From the NCBI RefSeq assembly GCF_950295315.1, contig NC_080171.1, positions 113,342,093-113,406,092 on the forward strand: a stretch of DNA of 64,000 nt. The letters are read 5' to 3'. Position numbers and translations under genes: made by a program. The notes under the pieces are model-generated. The model saw only the letters and a program-made list of their open reading frames with translations, did no database searches and was not told the DNA's origin. Below, piece by piece: positions 10,720 through 21,142 of the stretch. Position 1 is the stretch's first letter. Each line of letters begins with the position of its first letter. Source of the stretch: Erinaceus europaeus (lineage: Eukaryota > Chordata > Mammalia > Eulipotyphla > Erinaceidae).

Positions 10720-11084
10720 GATAATATTGTTTCTTCTGGGACAAAATGAATGGAACCAGAGGTGATTATGTTTAGTGACATAAGCAAAGCAATGAAAGAC
10801 CAGATAGTTTCACTCACATGTAGGTTCTAAAGATCTGATACAGGTGAACTTTCAAAAGAAAAAAAAAAAGTAAACAAACTGTTTCTACAACTTTGTGAGG
10901 ACTCTGGTGATTGATTGTCTTTGGGAGGTGGAAGGGTGGGGGGCACAGAACTCTGGTGGTGGGTGTAGTGTGAAACTGTACCCAGGGAGCTTACAACCTT
11001 GTTACCTACTACTAATCATGAGGAAAAAAATTTTTACTATAGTTTCTTTTAATTTTTTCTTTAATTTTTTAATTGATTCTTATT

Positions 11085-11325
11085 TATTTATTTTTTTATT
11101 TTATTATTTATTTCTTTATTGGGGATTAATGTTTTACATTCAACAGTAAATACAATAGTTTGTACATGCATAACATTCCCCAGTTTCCCATATAACAATA
11201 CAACCCCCACTAGGTCCTCTGTCATCCTTCTTGGACCTGTATTCTCCCCACCCACCCACCCCCACGAGTCTTTTACTTTGGTGTGATATGCCAATTCCAT
11301 TTCAGGTTCTACTTGTGTTTTTCAG
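11085..11325 (-). mobile_element. L1 3' UTR, subfamily A
   Basis: Antisense 3' end: ttggggattaatgttttaca, then catataacaatacaacc and ggtgtgatatgccaattcc. The same sequence occurs at 38784, 45409, 50444 and (decayed) 54432. Confidence 0.75.
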
Positions 11326-11345
11326 TTTCTTTTAATTTTAATGGT

Positions 11346-11359
11346 ATATATATATATAT

Positions 11360-11401
<42 letters not shown>

Positions 11402-11515
11402 GTACCAGAGCTTTGCTCAGATCTAGGTTATGGTAGTTCAGGGTATTGTAACTGGAATTTTGAAGCCTCAGGTATGAAGGTTTTCTTTATATAACCATTA
11501 TACTTCCCCACCCTC
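11346..11515 (-). mobile_element. (TA)n(GA)n tract with a decayed type IV SINE
   Basis: A TA run, then a GA run (11361-11395), precede an antisense type IV unit (taccagagctttgctcagat to ataaccattatacttcccc). The microsatellite sits at its tail side. Confidence 0.65.
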
Positions 11516-11597
11516 TTTCTTGTCTTGTCAATGATCAGGTCCTGAAGGGATTTGAAAATGAGGCATAAACTGAGTTGGGGACGGTATTAGGGGGAAT

Positions 11598-12014
11598 TGA
11601 CTATTTCCCCGACATTTAAAAGTTCGTCACACATAATCTCAACAAAGAATTGAGGAGAGAGCATGACTTTCAAGAATTTTAAACTTTATTTGGGAAAACT
11701 GAGGACATTTATATGTTAGGCCGAGAGAGAGGAGAGGAGCCCCCTTACCCCATGGGTGCTCATCTAGGCAGAGACTGAGAAGAATATAGAAAGAAAGAGA
11801 AGCCCCTCAGAGCTCACATGTTGATGGGGTGCTCACCCAGGGCCAAGAAAACGTGGAAAAACAGCTGACTGACAGGGTGACCTAGGCAGAGAGAAGGAGT
11901 CCATGCCCATAGATCTCGCTTAGAACACACAAGCTCCGCCTCCACCTTTCCAAGCCACACCTGTCACCACTCCCATTTCCTGGGCAGTGCCCTCTAGATT
12001 CCTGTCCCTCAACA
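11598..12014 (-). mobile_element. Solo LTR candidate, antisense
   Basis: On the minus strand it starts TGTTGAGGGACAGG and ends near ATAGTCA, with a TATA box (catataaatg) and AATAAAG about 35 bases later. That promoter-to-polyadenylation spacing is typical of an LTR. No clear duplication is seen. It does not match the family at 3274. Confidence 0.6.
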
Positions 12015-12745
12015 GTACAAGAGAACAAGGCTGTTTGACTTACAGGACCCCCCTACCCCCTACTCCCCAGGATTCATCCTCCCTGCCAGATGCTCAGGCC
12101 CTCACAGGTCTGGAGACATGGCCAAACCACTCTCTCTCCTTAGAATGAATGAAAACGCACTTTCATTGTATGTGAGGGAGATGGGGGGGGGGTGTGGATC
12201 GGGGAGAACCCTAGCTTATCTTTCTTCTGTGATTTGTGCCCTAGAGTTCTCCCTTCTGTGACCTGGGCTTCTTTTTATACTGTGGATGAGGGCTCCGTTT
12301 TCATCCAACTACCTTGACACTTATCTTGGCAAGAAGGCTCCTGAGTTATTCCGGAAGGCTGACTCACAATGGCTCTGTGGGTTGCTTTTAAGTGTTGTTT
12401 CCTCTTCAACGTCATATGCACCCCCACCACACACACTCTGTGTCAGTCCACAATGCACATTTAGCTCAGAGCCTTTCGATTTATTTCCTTGTTTAATTTG
12501 ATAGCCTGTCAAGAGTTTAATGTAAAATAAATCAATTTTTATTAGAGAACCTTAGACTGAAATCCGTATCATCTTCTTCTGCAGCATTCACCTGTGTTTA
12601 GTTTCTTCTGTCTAATGATCCTTTTGGGTAGGTGGGGGGGGTCAAATAGTTTTTAAACATTTCTCGCTTTTCATTATCTCTCAAGATTTTTGTTGTTGTT
12701 GGTGGTGTTATTGTAGTTGTAACTGAACAACTGATACACATTTAC
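12015..12745. other. No gene or repeat recognised
   Basis: AT-rich, mostly unique-looking sequence with a G9 run near 12186. Confidence 0.4.
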
Positions 12746-12759
12746 ATGGCATCACTAAC

Positions 12760-13025
12760 ACCTAAACCTGCCATCACCTGGGTCCTCGTGCACTGTAATA
12801 TTTGCTCAACCAGGTGCGCCACCACCTGCTCTCCCCCAGTTTTTTATTTCAGGTAGAGACAGAAAGGGAGAGAACAACAGAGAGGAGGAAAGCTCTCACA
12901 GCACTGCTCCACTGTCTGTGAATTACCGGGCAAGGTGCTTTGTGGCACCGGGGACTTGGCCCAGAAGCAGGTGCATCGTGTAATGGGCATTCTTCTGGCT
13001 GAACTGTCTCCTGGTCATTCGGTCC
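12760..13025 (-). mobile_element. Two adjacent type II SINE remnants
   Basis: An antisense head (cactgtaatatttgctcaac, caggtgcgccaccacctgct) is followed by a second antisense body and head (aggtagagacagaaagggag; gcactgctccactgtctgtg). The boundary lies near 12840. Confidence 0.6.
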
Positions 13026-13335
13026 CTCCAAAAACTATAGCTGGCTTTAGTGAAGGCTGTTATATTAACTACCTTGGCATATTACCCATTGCTGCCTAAC
13101 AAATGACCAAATCACCAAATCTTGATGACCGCATACTGCACCTTTATGCTGTCTTCACATCTCTGGGTCAGACATCTGCATCATTCGCAGGGTGTGAGCA
13201 GGGAATCTGCACAAAAGCCATGCACGGCACCTGGGGTGCAGGAAAACAGAGTTTATTGGCACCGACCCAATAAACTAGCTCATGCTAATAAATTAGCTCA
13301 TGCTACATGTTCTGGGCCCCGAATCTCAGCAGTTT

Positions 13336-13461
13336 CTTTATTTTATTTTATTTTCTCTTCTCTTTTTTTCTTTTCTCTTTTCTTTTCTCTTCTCTTCTTT
13401 TCTTTCTTCCTTCCTTCCTTCTTCCTTCCTTTCTTCCTTTCTTTATTTCTTTTTTTTTTTT
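13336..13461. repeat. Polypyrimidine tract (TTTTC/TTCC)n
   Basis: About 125 bases of almost pure T and C on the plus strand. Phe/Ser-rich open frames here are translations of this tract. Confidence 0.9.
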
Positions 13462-14150
13462 AATAGTAAAGTAGTCCACAAAGAAAGATTGGCAAATGAT
13501 TCAGTTGGGTATGCAAGGACCATGAGATGGACAGAGGCGTTAAAGGCTTAATGCTTTCAGGGCCATAAAACACCAGAAGATGGAGGGTGATAGATGTCCT
13601 GAAAACCTGCTGCAAATATTTGCAATTATTTTTCTACACTACTTCAAGGGAGCCAGGGCTTCTGTCCTGCACGCTACTGCTGTGCTCTTCCCCTGGCTCT
13701 TCCCACCTCAGAGAAGCTTCACGTTGGTGAAGATCCTCAGACACTCCCCATAGTTTAAGGGGAGGCCAGAGCAAAGAAGGTCCTTTAGGGGGAAGAGGAA
13801 TCTTACTCTGACCCAGCAACATCATCACCTCCACTATTTGTTCACTAGGAGCAAGTCGGCAGGTGCAGACTGAGGTAGAGAAAGTCCCACAGGACTGAGC
13901 ACTCAGGTGAATGTTCTGCTGTCTGTTGCTTGACCCAGAGTGTGACTTCTTTCTCCCGTGAGGCTTCCTTCTCAGAGGAAAACTGAATTGTTTATAGGAT
14001 TTATTTAAAAATCTTGAAGTCCACGGTGGCAAGAGAAAAAAAACAACGTGGATTCTGTCAAAGGTAGAGCAGGAACAAAACTAGCAGAGAGATTAGATCC
14101 TCTGGGAGAATCCTTGGGTCAACTGTCAGAGCACAAGAAAGAGGATGTAC
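13462..14150. other. No gene or repeat recognised
   Basis: Contains a 132-codon antisense open frame (13634-14032) without a recognisable domain or promoter; probably chance. Confidence 0.4.
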
Positions 14151-14155
14151 ACATG

Positions 14156-14311
14156 GTGGTCTGGGAGGTGGCGCAGTGGATAAAGCATTGGACTTTCAAG
14201 CATGAGGTTCTGAGTTCAATCCCCAGCTACACATGTACCAGAGTGATGTCTAGTTTTCCTCTCTCTCTCCTCCTATTTTTCTCATTAATAAATAAAAAAA
14301 AAAATCAAAGA
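14156..14311 (+). mobile_element. Type III SINE
   Basis: Sense copy: gaggtggcgcagtggataaa, gcatgaggttctgagttcaa, acatgtaccagagtgatgtc, a CT-rich run and an AATAAA tail. It ends just before an LTR. Confidence 0.85.
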
Positions 14312-14327
14312 AAAAAATGGGCAGATA

Positions 14328-14696
14328 TGTCGGGTTGCGTCTTGGGGGAGAGAACTCGACAGGAGCCAACCTGGGCTGCTGCTTACTCAGCGACGCGGGA
14401 GAGGAACCAGGAACTCGTGACTGAGTGGGAACGCAATTTCTTTATTGATCAGAGAAAACGCATTTATATCTTTTGAAACGGAAGTGGCAGATTGGAAAAG
14501 GAAATGGCTAAGAGAAGGGGTGAAGAGAAAAAAAGAGCTTGAAGGTAGCAAGCTTCCAGAGCAGCTGTTTCGAAGGTTCTAACCAGTGGGGATTAAACCA
14601 ATACCCTGCAGGCAAGGTGGGTCTCAGGCAACACAATGATTATGTAAATAGACCACAGCGTTAAGCAATGCAGGGGACCAGGCATAATGACCAACA
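14328..14696 (-). mobile_element. Solo LTR, antisense, 6-bp duplication
   Basis: Minus strand TGTTGG...CCGACA, flanked by cagata at 14322-14327 and 14697-14702. It contains gatataaatgcg (TATA) and caataaagaa (polyadenylation). It shares ctatttacataatc and gtattggtttaatcccc with the LTRs at 3274, 18899 and 38363. A 6-bp duplication is usual for class II (beta-like) retroviruses. Confidence 0.85.
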
Positions 14697-14739
14697 CAGA
14701 TAGATGATAGATAGATAGACAATTATAGAAATAATCAAC

Positions 14740-14880
14740 AAATATCTGTGACCTTGGGAAAACCACTGCAGTTTCCGAGGGAATATGGACACAGAACTCT
14801 GGTGGTGGGAGCAGTGTGGAATTGCATCCCTGTTATTTTGTCATTTTGCAAATCACTAATAAAAATAAACGGAAAGAAAA
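14740..14880 (+). mobile_element. L1 3' UTR fragment
   Basis: Sense acacagaactctggtggtgg, then aaatcactaataaaaataaa. This is the common L1 3' terminus. Confidence 0.7.
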
Positions 14881-14887
14881 ATCAATA

Positions 14888-15160
14888 GAGGGTCTGGATT
14901 CTAGCTCACCCCATGGAGCTCACACATCACTATGCTCAATGGTACAGGCTGAAACCCCCAGCTCCCACCTGTGAGGAAGGGAGTGTCACACAAGCAGCAG
15001 AGCAGCGCTGCAGATGTCTCTGTTCTCCGTCTCCCTCTCTCTTCCTCTCTGTTTCTCATTCTCTGTGCTAAACAAGAAAAAGAAAAAAGGCCACTAGGAG
15101 TGATGGGGTCATTCAGGCACTGAGCCCCAATGATAAGCCTGGTGGGAAAAATAAAATAAA
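14888..15160 (+). mobile_element. Type II SINE with 3' extension
   Basis: Sense head gctcaccccatggagctcac, a CT-rich body, then ggccactaggagtgatgggg and the end ccaatgataagcctggtggg with an A-rich tail. Confidence 0.7.
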
Positions 15161-15205
15161 AGTTATTCTACATTGTGATCATTTGGAAGCAACCAGCAGA
15201 ATGAT

Positions 15206-15275
15206 TCACTGACAGAGCTGACAAGTGTGCCTGAGCCTCAGTGCTACATCTACCAGGATGGTGCTGTAGCTTTAA

Positions 15276-15307
<32 letters not shown>

Positions 15308-15357
15308 AACTCTTTCTCCACCTCACATGAAATAAATAAAATAAATCTCTCTTTAAA
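15206..15357 (+). mobile_element. Type V tRNA-like SINE, diverged
   Basis: Weak tRNA-like start (cactgacagagctgacaagt), a TCTG-rich body and an (AATAA)n tail. The family assignment is loose. Confidence 0.45.
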
Positions 15358-15481
15358 AAGATATATGTATGGGTTAGAGCGAGAGAACTAGAGTATCCGT
15401 GTGGCATGCGATACTGGAGTTTGAGCTCATAGCCTCACACCCGACAGTTCAGTGCTTTATCTACTAGGCCACATCCCAGTC
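15358..15481 (-). mobile_element. Type III SINE remnant
   Basis: Antisense remnant ending cagtgctttatctactaggc, which is the reversed type III head. Confidence 0.55.
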
Positions 15482-15519
15482 ACTATAATAAATCTTAAAC
15501 AAAGAAAATTCACTGAAGA

Positions 15520-15683
15520 AATCCGGGAGGTTGCACAGTGGATAAAGCATTGGACTCTCAAGCATGAGGTCCTGAGTTCAATCCCCAGCAGCACATGTGC
15601 CAGAGTGGTGTCTGGTTTTTTGTTGTTGTTGTTGTTTTTTCTCTCTCTCCTCCTATCTTCCTCACAAATAAATAATTTTTAAA
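15520..15683 (+). mobile_element. Type III SINE
   Basis: Sense copy with ggataaagcattggactctc, tgagttcaatccccagcagc and acatgtgccagagtggtgtc. A (TTG)5 run sits in the body, followed by the AAATAAATAA tail. Confidence 0.85.
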
Positions 15684-15696
15684 AATACACTGGAGG

Positions 15697-16107
15697 TGCT
15701 CAACAATTTGTCTGGCTTCGTATGTTAACTCTCTTTTCAGTCACCAGGTTCCAGATGTCATCAGGATGCCGGCCAGGCTTCCCTGGACTGAAGAACCCCA
15801 CCAATATGTCCTGGAGCTCTGCTTCCCCAGAGACCCACCCTACTAGGGAAAGAGAGAGGCAGACTGGGAGTATGGACCGACCAGTCAACGCCCATGTTCA
15901 GTGGAAGCAATTACAGAAGCCAGACCTTCCACCTTCTGCAACCCACAATGACCCTGGGTCCATGCTCCCAGAGGGATAGAGAATGGGAAAGCTATCAGGG
16001 GAGGGGGTGGGATATGGAGATTGGGTGGTGAGAATTGTGTGGAGTTGTATCCCTTCCTACCCTATGGTTTTGTTAATTTATCCTTTCTTAAATAAAAAAG
16101 AAAAAAA
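15697..16107 (+). mobile_element. L1-derived composite, 5' truncated
   Basis: Flanked by aatacactggagg at 15684-15696 and 16108-16120, a perfect 13-bp duplication. It carries the composite-family core (caccaggttccagatgtcat; gcaattacagaagccagacc) and an L1-like 3' end (gtggagttgtatccc) with an A-rich tail. The complete version is antisense at 25032. The 85-codon frame inside it is not conserved as coding. Confidence 0.8.
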
Positions 16108-16120
16108 AATACACTGGAGG

Positions 16121-16620
16121 AAAATCTCTGCTGTAACAGTCACATAAAATTGATTTAGAAATAATATTAACAAAGAATCTATAAAAATATATGAAGAATT
16201 ACTTAAGAGACAAAACTACATTTGAATATGATGCAGGGAATGATATATTCTGTTCTGGGGTCAAAATGAAAAAACAAAAAATGTCAGTTCTCCTTAAATT
16301 AATTTATACTTGTATATATTTCAATATACTTTACAAACAAAAAGAAAATCCAGGTCTCAGTGTAAATCATAAGCCCTGGGCTTTGCTCACCCGTGATTTC
16401 ACCCCACGAGGAGCTGCAGATCTGTGGATGGTTAAGTGGTGGTAGATTTCTTAAAATACTCAAGTTCATCACCACCTTGAAGGGAATTAGTGGCAATTAG
16501 ACCTGCCATTAGATCGTGTTTTCTAATGTATAACTAAAGAAGTACATATATATATATATATCACTATTCCACAAATCCTGTTTTAAAATTGGATTCCAAT
16601 GTAATTGCTTCCCTTCATGA
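16121..16620. other. No gene or repeat recognised
   Basis: AT-rich stretch with a short (TA)n at 16547-16561. Confidence 0.4.
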
Positions 16621-16637
16621 TTCTAAATACTTTCTTT

Positions 16638-16990
16638 TTTTTTTTTTTTTCCTCCAGGGTTATTGCTGGGCTCGGTGCCTGCACCATGAATCCACCGCTC
16701 CTGGAGGCCATTTTTCCCCCCTTTTGTTGCCCTTGTTGTTGTAGCCTCGTTGTGGTTATTATTATTACCATTGTTGATGTTGTTCGTTGTTGGATAGGAC
16801 AGAGAGAAATGGAGACAGGAGGGGAAGACAGAGAGGGCGAGAGAAAGACAGACACCTGCAGACCTGCTCCACCGCCTGTGAAGCGACTCCCTTGCAAGTG
16901 GGGAGCCAGGGGCTCTAACCGAGATCCTTACGCCGGTCTTTGCGCTTTGCGCCACGTGTGTTCAACCCACTGCGCCACCGCCGTACCCCC
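16638..16990 (-). mobile_element. Type I SINE, full length, young
   Basis: Antisense 353-bp copy with a perfect 12-bp duplication, aatactttcttt, at 16626-16637 and 16991-17002. It has the complete head, body, CAA-rich stretch and extension. It shares a diagnostic caacgaggctac (sense) with the copy at 52211. Confidence 0.9.
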
Positions 16991-17251
16991 AATACTTTCT
17001 TTATTCATTAAAACATTATTCTGAGAGGGGCACTGTGGTACTTCCCCAGCTGCTAGAACAACGCCTTCTGTCCCCCCAGCTCTCTCAGGTGACTGTGCTG
17101 AGACCATGGCATGATGGTGTCTGATCACACCTGGGAATCCTGGCTACTCCCAGGAGTCCCACACAAACAGCATAGTGTGAGCATTAATAAAGCCTTTCAA
17201 GGGAGACAAGGCAGAAATTCCATGCCACAGTCTCTCTGCCTTTGTGAACTA

Positions 17252-17448
17252 CTCTTTTTTTTTTTCTTTCTTGTTAAAATTTTTGATTTATTGGATGGAG
17301 ACAGTCAGAAATTGAGAGGGAAGGGGGAAGAGGAGAGGGAGAGACACCTGCAGCACTGCTTCACCACTCAAAAAGCTTCCCCCTGCTCGAACCTAGGTTC
17401 TTGTGGACTGGAACATGGACGGTCAATCAGGTGTGCCACCACCCGGCC
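17252..17448 (-). mobile_element. Type II SINE
   Basis: Antisense body (ggagacagtcagaaattgag), gcactgcttcaccactcaaa and a head ending caggtgtgccaccacccggc. Flanks share actactc. Confidence 0.8.
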
Positions 17449-17560
17449 CCAGGACTACTCATTTTTTCTTGAGACCAGATGTCAGCTGTGAAAAGAAGCC
17501 CAGGTTACATAGACAAGCTATATGCCAGTTCTCTCAGTGACAGTCCCAACTGTGAGAAAA

Positions 17561-17690
17561 ACACACACACACACACACACACACACATACCAGAGCACTG
17601 CTCAGTTCTATCTTGGGTGGTGTCAGGGATTGAACTTGGAACTTCTGGGGCCTCAGATATACATATCCTCTGCTCTAACACAATGAGTAA
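17561..17690 (-). mobile_element. (CA)n followed by a type IV SINE
   Basis: A CA run (17561-17588) lies at the tail side of an antisense type IV unit (accagagcactgctcagttc, ggattgaacttggaacttct). Confidence 0.65.
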
Positions 17691-17791
17691 ACTCCCTGAA
17701 AGCTCCAGGTTCCAGCTTTTGAATTCCAGTGAGATTAGGGACTCACTTCTTCAAGATCCAAGTAAGCAATTATTACAAAGGCATTAAAATG

Positions 17792-17898
17792 AGGGGCCAG
17801 GTGATGGCGGACCTGGTTGAACACATACATTACAGTGTGTAAGGATGCAGGTTCAAGCTCCTGGTCCCTACCTTCTGGGAAGGCTTCACAAGCAGTGA

Positions 17899-17900
<2 letters not shown>
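17792..17900 (+). mobile_element. Type II SINE, head and stem only
   Basis: Sense ggggccaggtgatggcggac to gcttcacaagcagtgaaaca, then a long TA repeat instead of the CT body. Confidence 0.75.
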
Positions 17901-17975
<75 letters not shown>

Positions 17976-17993
17976 GCTTGTTTATAATATATA

Positions 17994-18041
<48 letters not shown>
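17901..18041. repeat. (TA)n-(TG)n-(TA)n-(GA)n compound microsatellite
   Basis: TA from about 17901 to 17976, GT at 17994-18008, TA to about 18026, then GA. The long AT alternation could extrude a cruciform; this is inference from composition. Confidence 0.9.
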
Positions 18042-18224
18042 CACTAAAGGTGGTAATATGAGATTGCTATGACTGTGTGTAAATGCTCAAGGCCCATCCT
18101 CATCGGACCTGGAAGCTCACAGAGTAGGAGTCACTGTTCTCAAGGTACCTTTGCCCTAGTCCTGCAGCCACAGTGCACTAGAGCTATCTTCTTGGCAGGA
18201 TACATGCCCAGCACAGTGTCTCTT

Positions 18225-19635
18225 CAACAGTGAGGTAAACAAAACCAAAAATAAACCATTGTGACTACATCAAACTGCAAAGTTTTTGCACAGCAAATGG
18301 AACTATCACCAAAACAGAATGACACACTACAGAATGGAGGATCGTATATGACATACACCAGATAAAGGACTATTAACCAAAACACATGAAGAGCTCCTTA
18401 AATTCAGCAATAAGAAAACTAAAATCCCATTAAATAGTGGGGAGAGGACACAGACACTCTTCCCCTAGGAAGAAATCCAAAGGGCTAACACGCATAGGAA
18501 AAAAATGTTTGCAGTCACTGATTTTTTTTCCAGAGAAATGCAGATAAAGACAATGTGATACCACTTAACACCTGTGAGAATGTCCCACATTAAAAAGGAC
18601 AGAAACATGTATTGGAGAGAATGTTCAAGAAAAAGAATCCTTCTACACTGCTGGTGGGAATGTAAATTAGACCAATCCTTGTGAAAAACAGTATGGAGAT
18701 TTCTCATAACACAAGAAATGGACCTACCTTATGATCCAGAAATTTTCTCCCTGGAATTTGTCCAGAACATACAAACAAAAAAGTATATGAAGAAATTAAT
18801 GTATACCTATGTTTATTACAGCACAATTCATAATAACTAGAACATGGATGGAACATAGATGTCCAACGACAGATAACTGACTAAGAAAACCGTGGTATTG
18901 TCGGTCTGCTTCTAATTCTGCTTCTAAGACCCCTTCTGTTTTGATCATCATGTTAGGTTCTCTTGCATTGCTTAACACTGTAGTCTATTTACATAATCAC
19001 TGCTTTACCTGAGACCTGCCCTGCCTACAGGGCATTGGTTTAATCCCCACTGGTTAGATGCAAGCTTGATACGTGGGCTTTTTCCTTCTCCCCACCCCCT
19101 ATGTACTTCCTCTTCCTGACACTTCCGCCTCAGGAGATATACAGGACAGGATTTTCTAATGAATGGAGATTTGATTGACTGCACTGCATCCCCGCTTATC
19201 AATAAAGATTGAACTGTGTCCCAGCTCAGCCATGAGTCCCTGGTTGTCTGTCTCCTGCCCGTGAAGCTAGCCCAGCAGCTTGGTATCATACACAATGGAA
19301 TACTACTCCACTGTTAAAAGTGATGCCTTCAATTCTTTTATCCCATCTTGGATGAACTTCAAAGGAGTTATGTAAAGTGAGAGAAGTTAAAAGGAGAAGG
19401 GCCAGTACTAGATGATTTCACTTAGAGGTGGAACTTAAGAAATAAGGACAGAAAGGGGAAACACAAGGGGAAACTTAAACTAGCACCAAAGCAAAGGGCT
19501 CTGGCAGAGGAGAGGAAGGGAGAAGGTAGAGAGAGTGTTGGGATCCTAGTGCACAATGGCAGAAACGGACATAAGTTGTGGGTGAGAGTGTTTTGCAGGC
19601 ACCTATTGTGAGGGAGATAAGCAATTATACTCGGG
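18225..19635 (+). mobile_element. L1 3' end (ORF2 terminus and 3' UTR), split by an LTR
   Basis: Terminal ORF2 is recognisable: gactacatcaaactgcaaag, then ctgctggtgggaatgtaaat and atacacaatggaatactac. Frameshifts and stops abound. The LTR at 18899-19280 sits exactly between the halves of the conserved gtggtat/atacacaatgg segment. Confidence 0.8.
18899..19280 (+). mobile_element. Solo LTR inserted in L1, 6-bp duplication
   Basis: Starts TGTCGGTCTG, flanked by tggtat at 18893-18898 and 19281-19286. It has AATAAAG near 19201 and the family signature agtctatttacataatc. Its 3' end (cagcagct) departs slightly from the usual CA. Confidence 0.85.
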
Positions 19636-19882
19636 CTCAGGCAGTATCGCACTAGGTTAAGAGCAGATAGTAAGTACCAAGCGCAAGGACCCACCCAAGG
19701 ATCCTGGTTGCTGCCCCCAGCTCCCCACCTGCAGGGGGGTTGCTTCGAAAGCGGTGAAGCAGGTCTGCAGGTGTCTCTCTGGCTCTCTCCCTCCTCTCTT
19801 GATTTCTCTCTGTCCTAGCCAATAAAATAAGTGACCTCCAGGAGCAGTGAATTCATATTGCCTGCACCAAGCCCCTGGAGGC

Positions 19883-19886
<4 letters not shown>
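19636..19886 (+). mobile_element. Type I SINE with 3' extension
   Basis: Sense copy with a decayed head, gtgaagcaggtctgcaggtg, and a shortened tail running into ctccaggagcagtgaattca and gcaccaagcccctggaggca. The CAA-rich stretch is missing. Confidence 0.8.

Positions 19887-19940
<54 letters not shown>
19886..19940. repeat. (CA)27 microsatellite at a SINE tail
   Basis: Uninterrupted CA run that replaces the A-tail of the preceding SINE, followed by a short (GGAA)n. Confidence 0.95.
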
Positions 19941-19941
<1 letters not shown>

Positions 19942-19959
19942 GAATGAAAGGAAGGAAGG

Positions 19960-20318
19960 AAGGAATTGTACTCATGTGTCAACAACTGTCCTGTCAACTA
20001 CTATCTCCTCAAGATGATTTGGGAAAAACAATAAAGAGCACAGTGGCTCACACTGAATCTTGCGTCAAGGCCTGCTCTCTCATGACAGGGACAGACCTAA
20101 CAGCTGTGGGAGGCGAGCTGCACCTTCCATGACCGAATGGCTGAATGCCAAGCAGCTATAGAAGGTGTCTGTTTTCATACATAACTTTGCCAAAGTTTAA
20201 GTATTTTATTTCTTTCTTAGGAATTGGTTCCATTTGTGGTTATTCTCACCAAGCCTGGGTTAGCTCTATCATTCAGGTTAGCTTTTTAGAGTGTTCTCAT
20301 TCCACAAGAAAAACTTTG
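19960..20318. other. No gene or repeat recognised
   Basis: Unassigned sequence between two SINEs. Confidence 0.4.
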
Positions 20319-20330
20319 TGCTTTACTTTT

Positions 20331-20605
20331 TAAAATATTTATTTATTTATTTATTTATTTATTCCCTTTTGTTGCCCTTGTTTTATTGTTGTTATTGATG
20401 TCGTTGTTGTATAGGACAGAGAGAAATGGAGAGAGGAGGGGAAGACAGAGAGGGGGAGAGAAAGACAGACACCTGCAGACCCGCTTCACCACCTGTGAAG
20501 TGACTCCCCTGCAGGTGGGGAACCGGGCCTCAAACCAGGATCCTTACACTGGTCCTTGCGCTTTGCACCACCTGCACTTAACCCGCTGCCCTACCACCCG
20601 ACTCC
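20331..20605 (-). mobile_element. Type I SINE, exact boundaries
   Basis: Antisense copy with duplication tgctttactttt at 20319-20330 and 20606-20617. It has an (ATTT)n tail and a complete head. Confidence 0.9.
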
Positions 20606-20619
20606 TGCTTTACTTTTTT

Positions 20620-21057
20620 TTTTTTTGGTAGAATAATAAAAAGAAACTGACTAATAACAGCTTGACCTGAATACATGGGACAGACTCAGAATACTTTACA
20701 TTTTAAAGCAAATCTAAACAGGTTCCCACTGGAATTCTCCAGCCTGCGAGAAGCAGTGATTTATCTAATGTCACTGATTAAAACCTGGCTTCCAAAACGT
20801 TTCCATGTGAGACAGACGCTTGGCCTCCAAGTCTGGAAGGCTGCATTTCTGCACCACTAACCGGTGTGCGATGACCTCAGCCTTTCATGTGCCCGGAAAG
20901 GTAGCAGAACCGGCATCCACAGCCTCCCAGCCTCTGGACCTCTCTGCCTCTGGTTTCCTGAGTCTCGTGAATCCAGCCTGCCTACTCCAGTTTCATGAGG
21001 TTGCTAGAAGCCAGGAGCCCCATTTGGGCAAAAATGCAGAAGCAGTCATTAAGAAAG
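20620..21057. other. Repeat-free stretch, no gene recognised
   Basis: Unique-looking sequence without a transposon signature. Confidence 0.4.
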
Positions 21058-21142
21058 CAGATGGAAAGAAAGAAGAAAGGAAGGAAGGAAGGGAGGAAGG
21101 AAGGGAGGAAGGGAGGGAGGGAGGGAGAGAGAGAGAAAAAAA
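21058..21142. repeat. (GGAA/GGGA)n purine tract
   Basis: About 85 bases of pure purine with tetranucleotide periodicity. Confidence 0.95.

Larger units (their letters stand above)
10034..11030 (+). mobile_element. L1 3' end (end of ORF2 plus 3' UTR), interrupted
   Basis: The terminal ORF2 part reads tgatccagcaataccgctct, then gggcatttacccaaaggac, with later pieces after the two nested SINEs (ggaaccagaggtgattatg). The 3' UTR has cacagaactctggtggtggg. It is 5' truncated and carries stop codons. Type IV (10290) and type II (10506) SINEs landed in it later. Confidence 0.8.

Noticed and set aside
13634..14032. 132-codon antisense frame
   Set aside because: No recognisable domain, no splice or promoter context, and other frames overlap; chance is more likely.
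21058..21142. CRISPR-like or tandem gene repeat
   Set aside because: It is a simple purine microsatellite without spacer structure; no CRISPR-like array occurs in the window.
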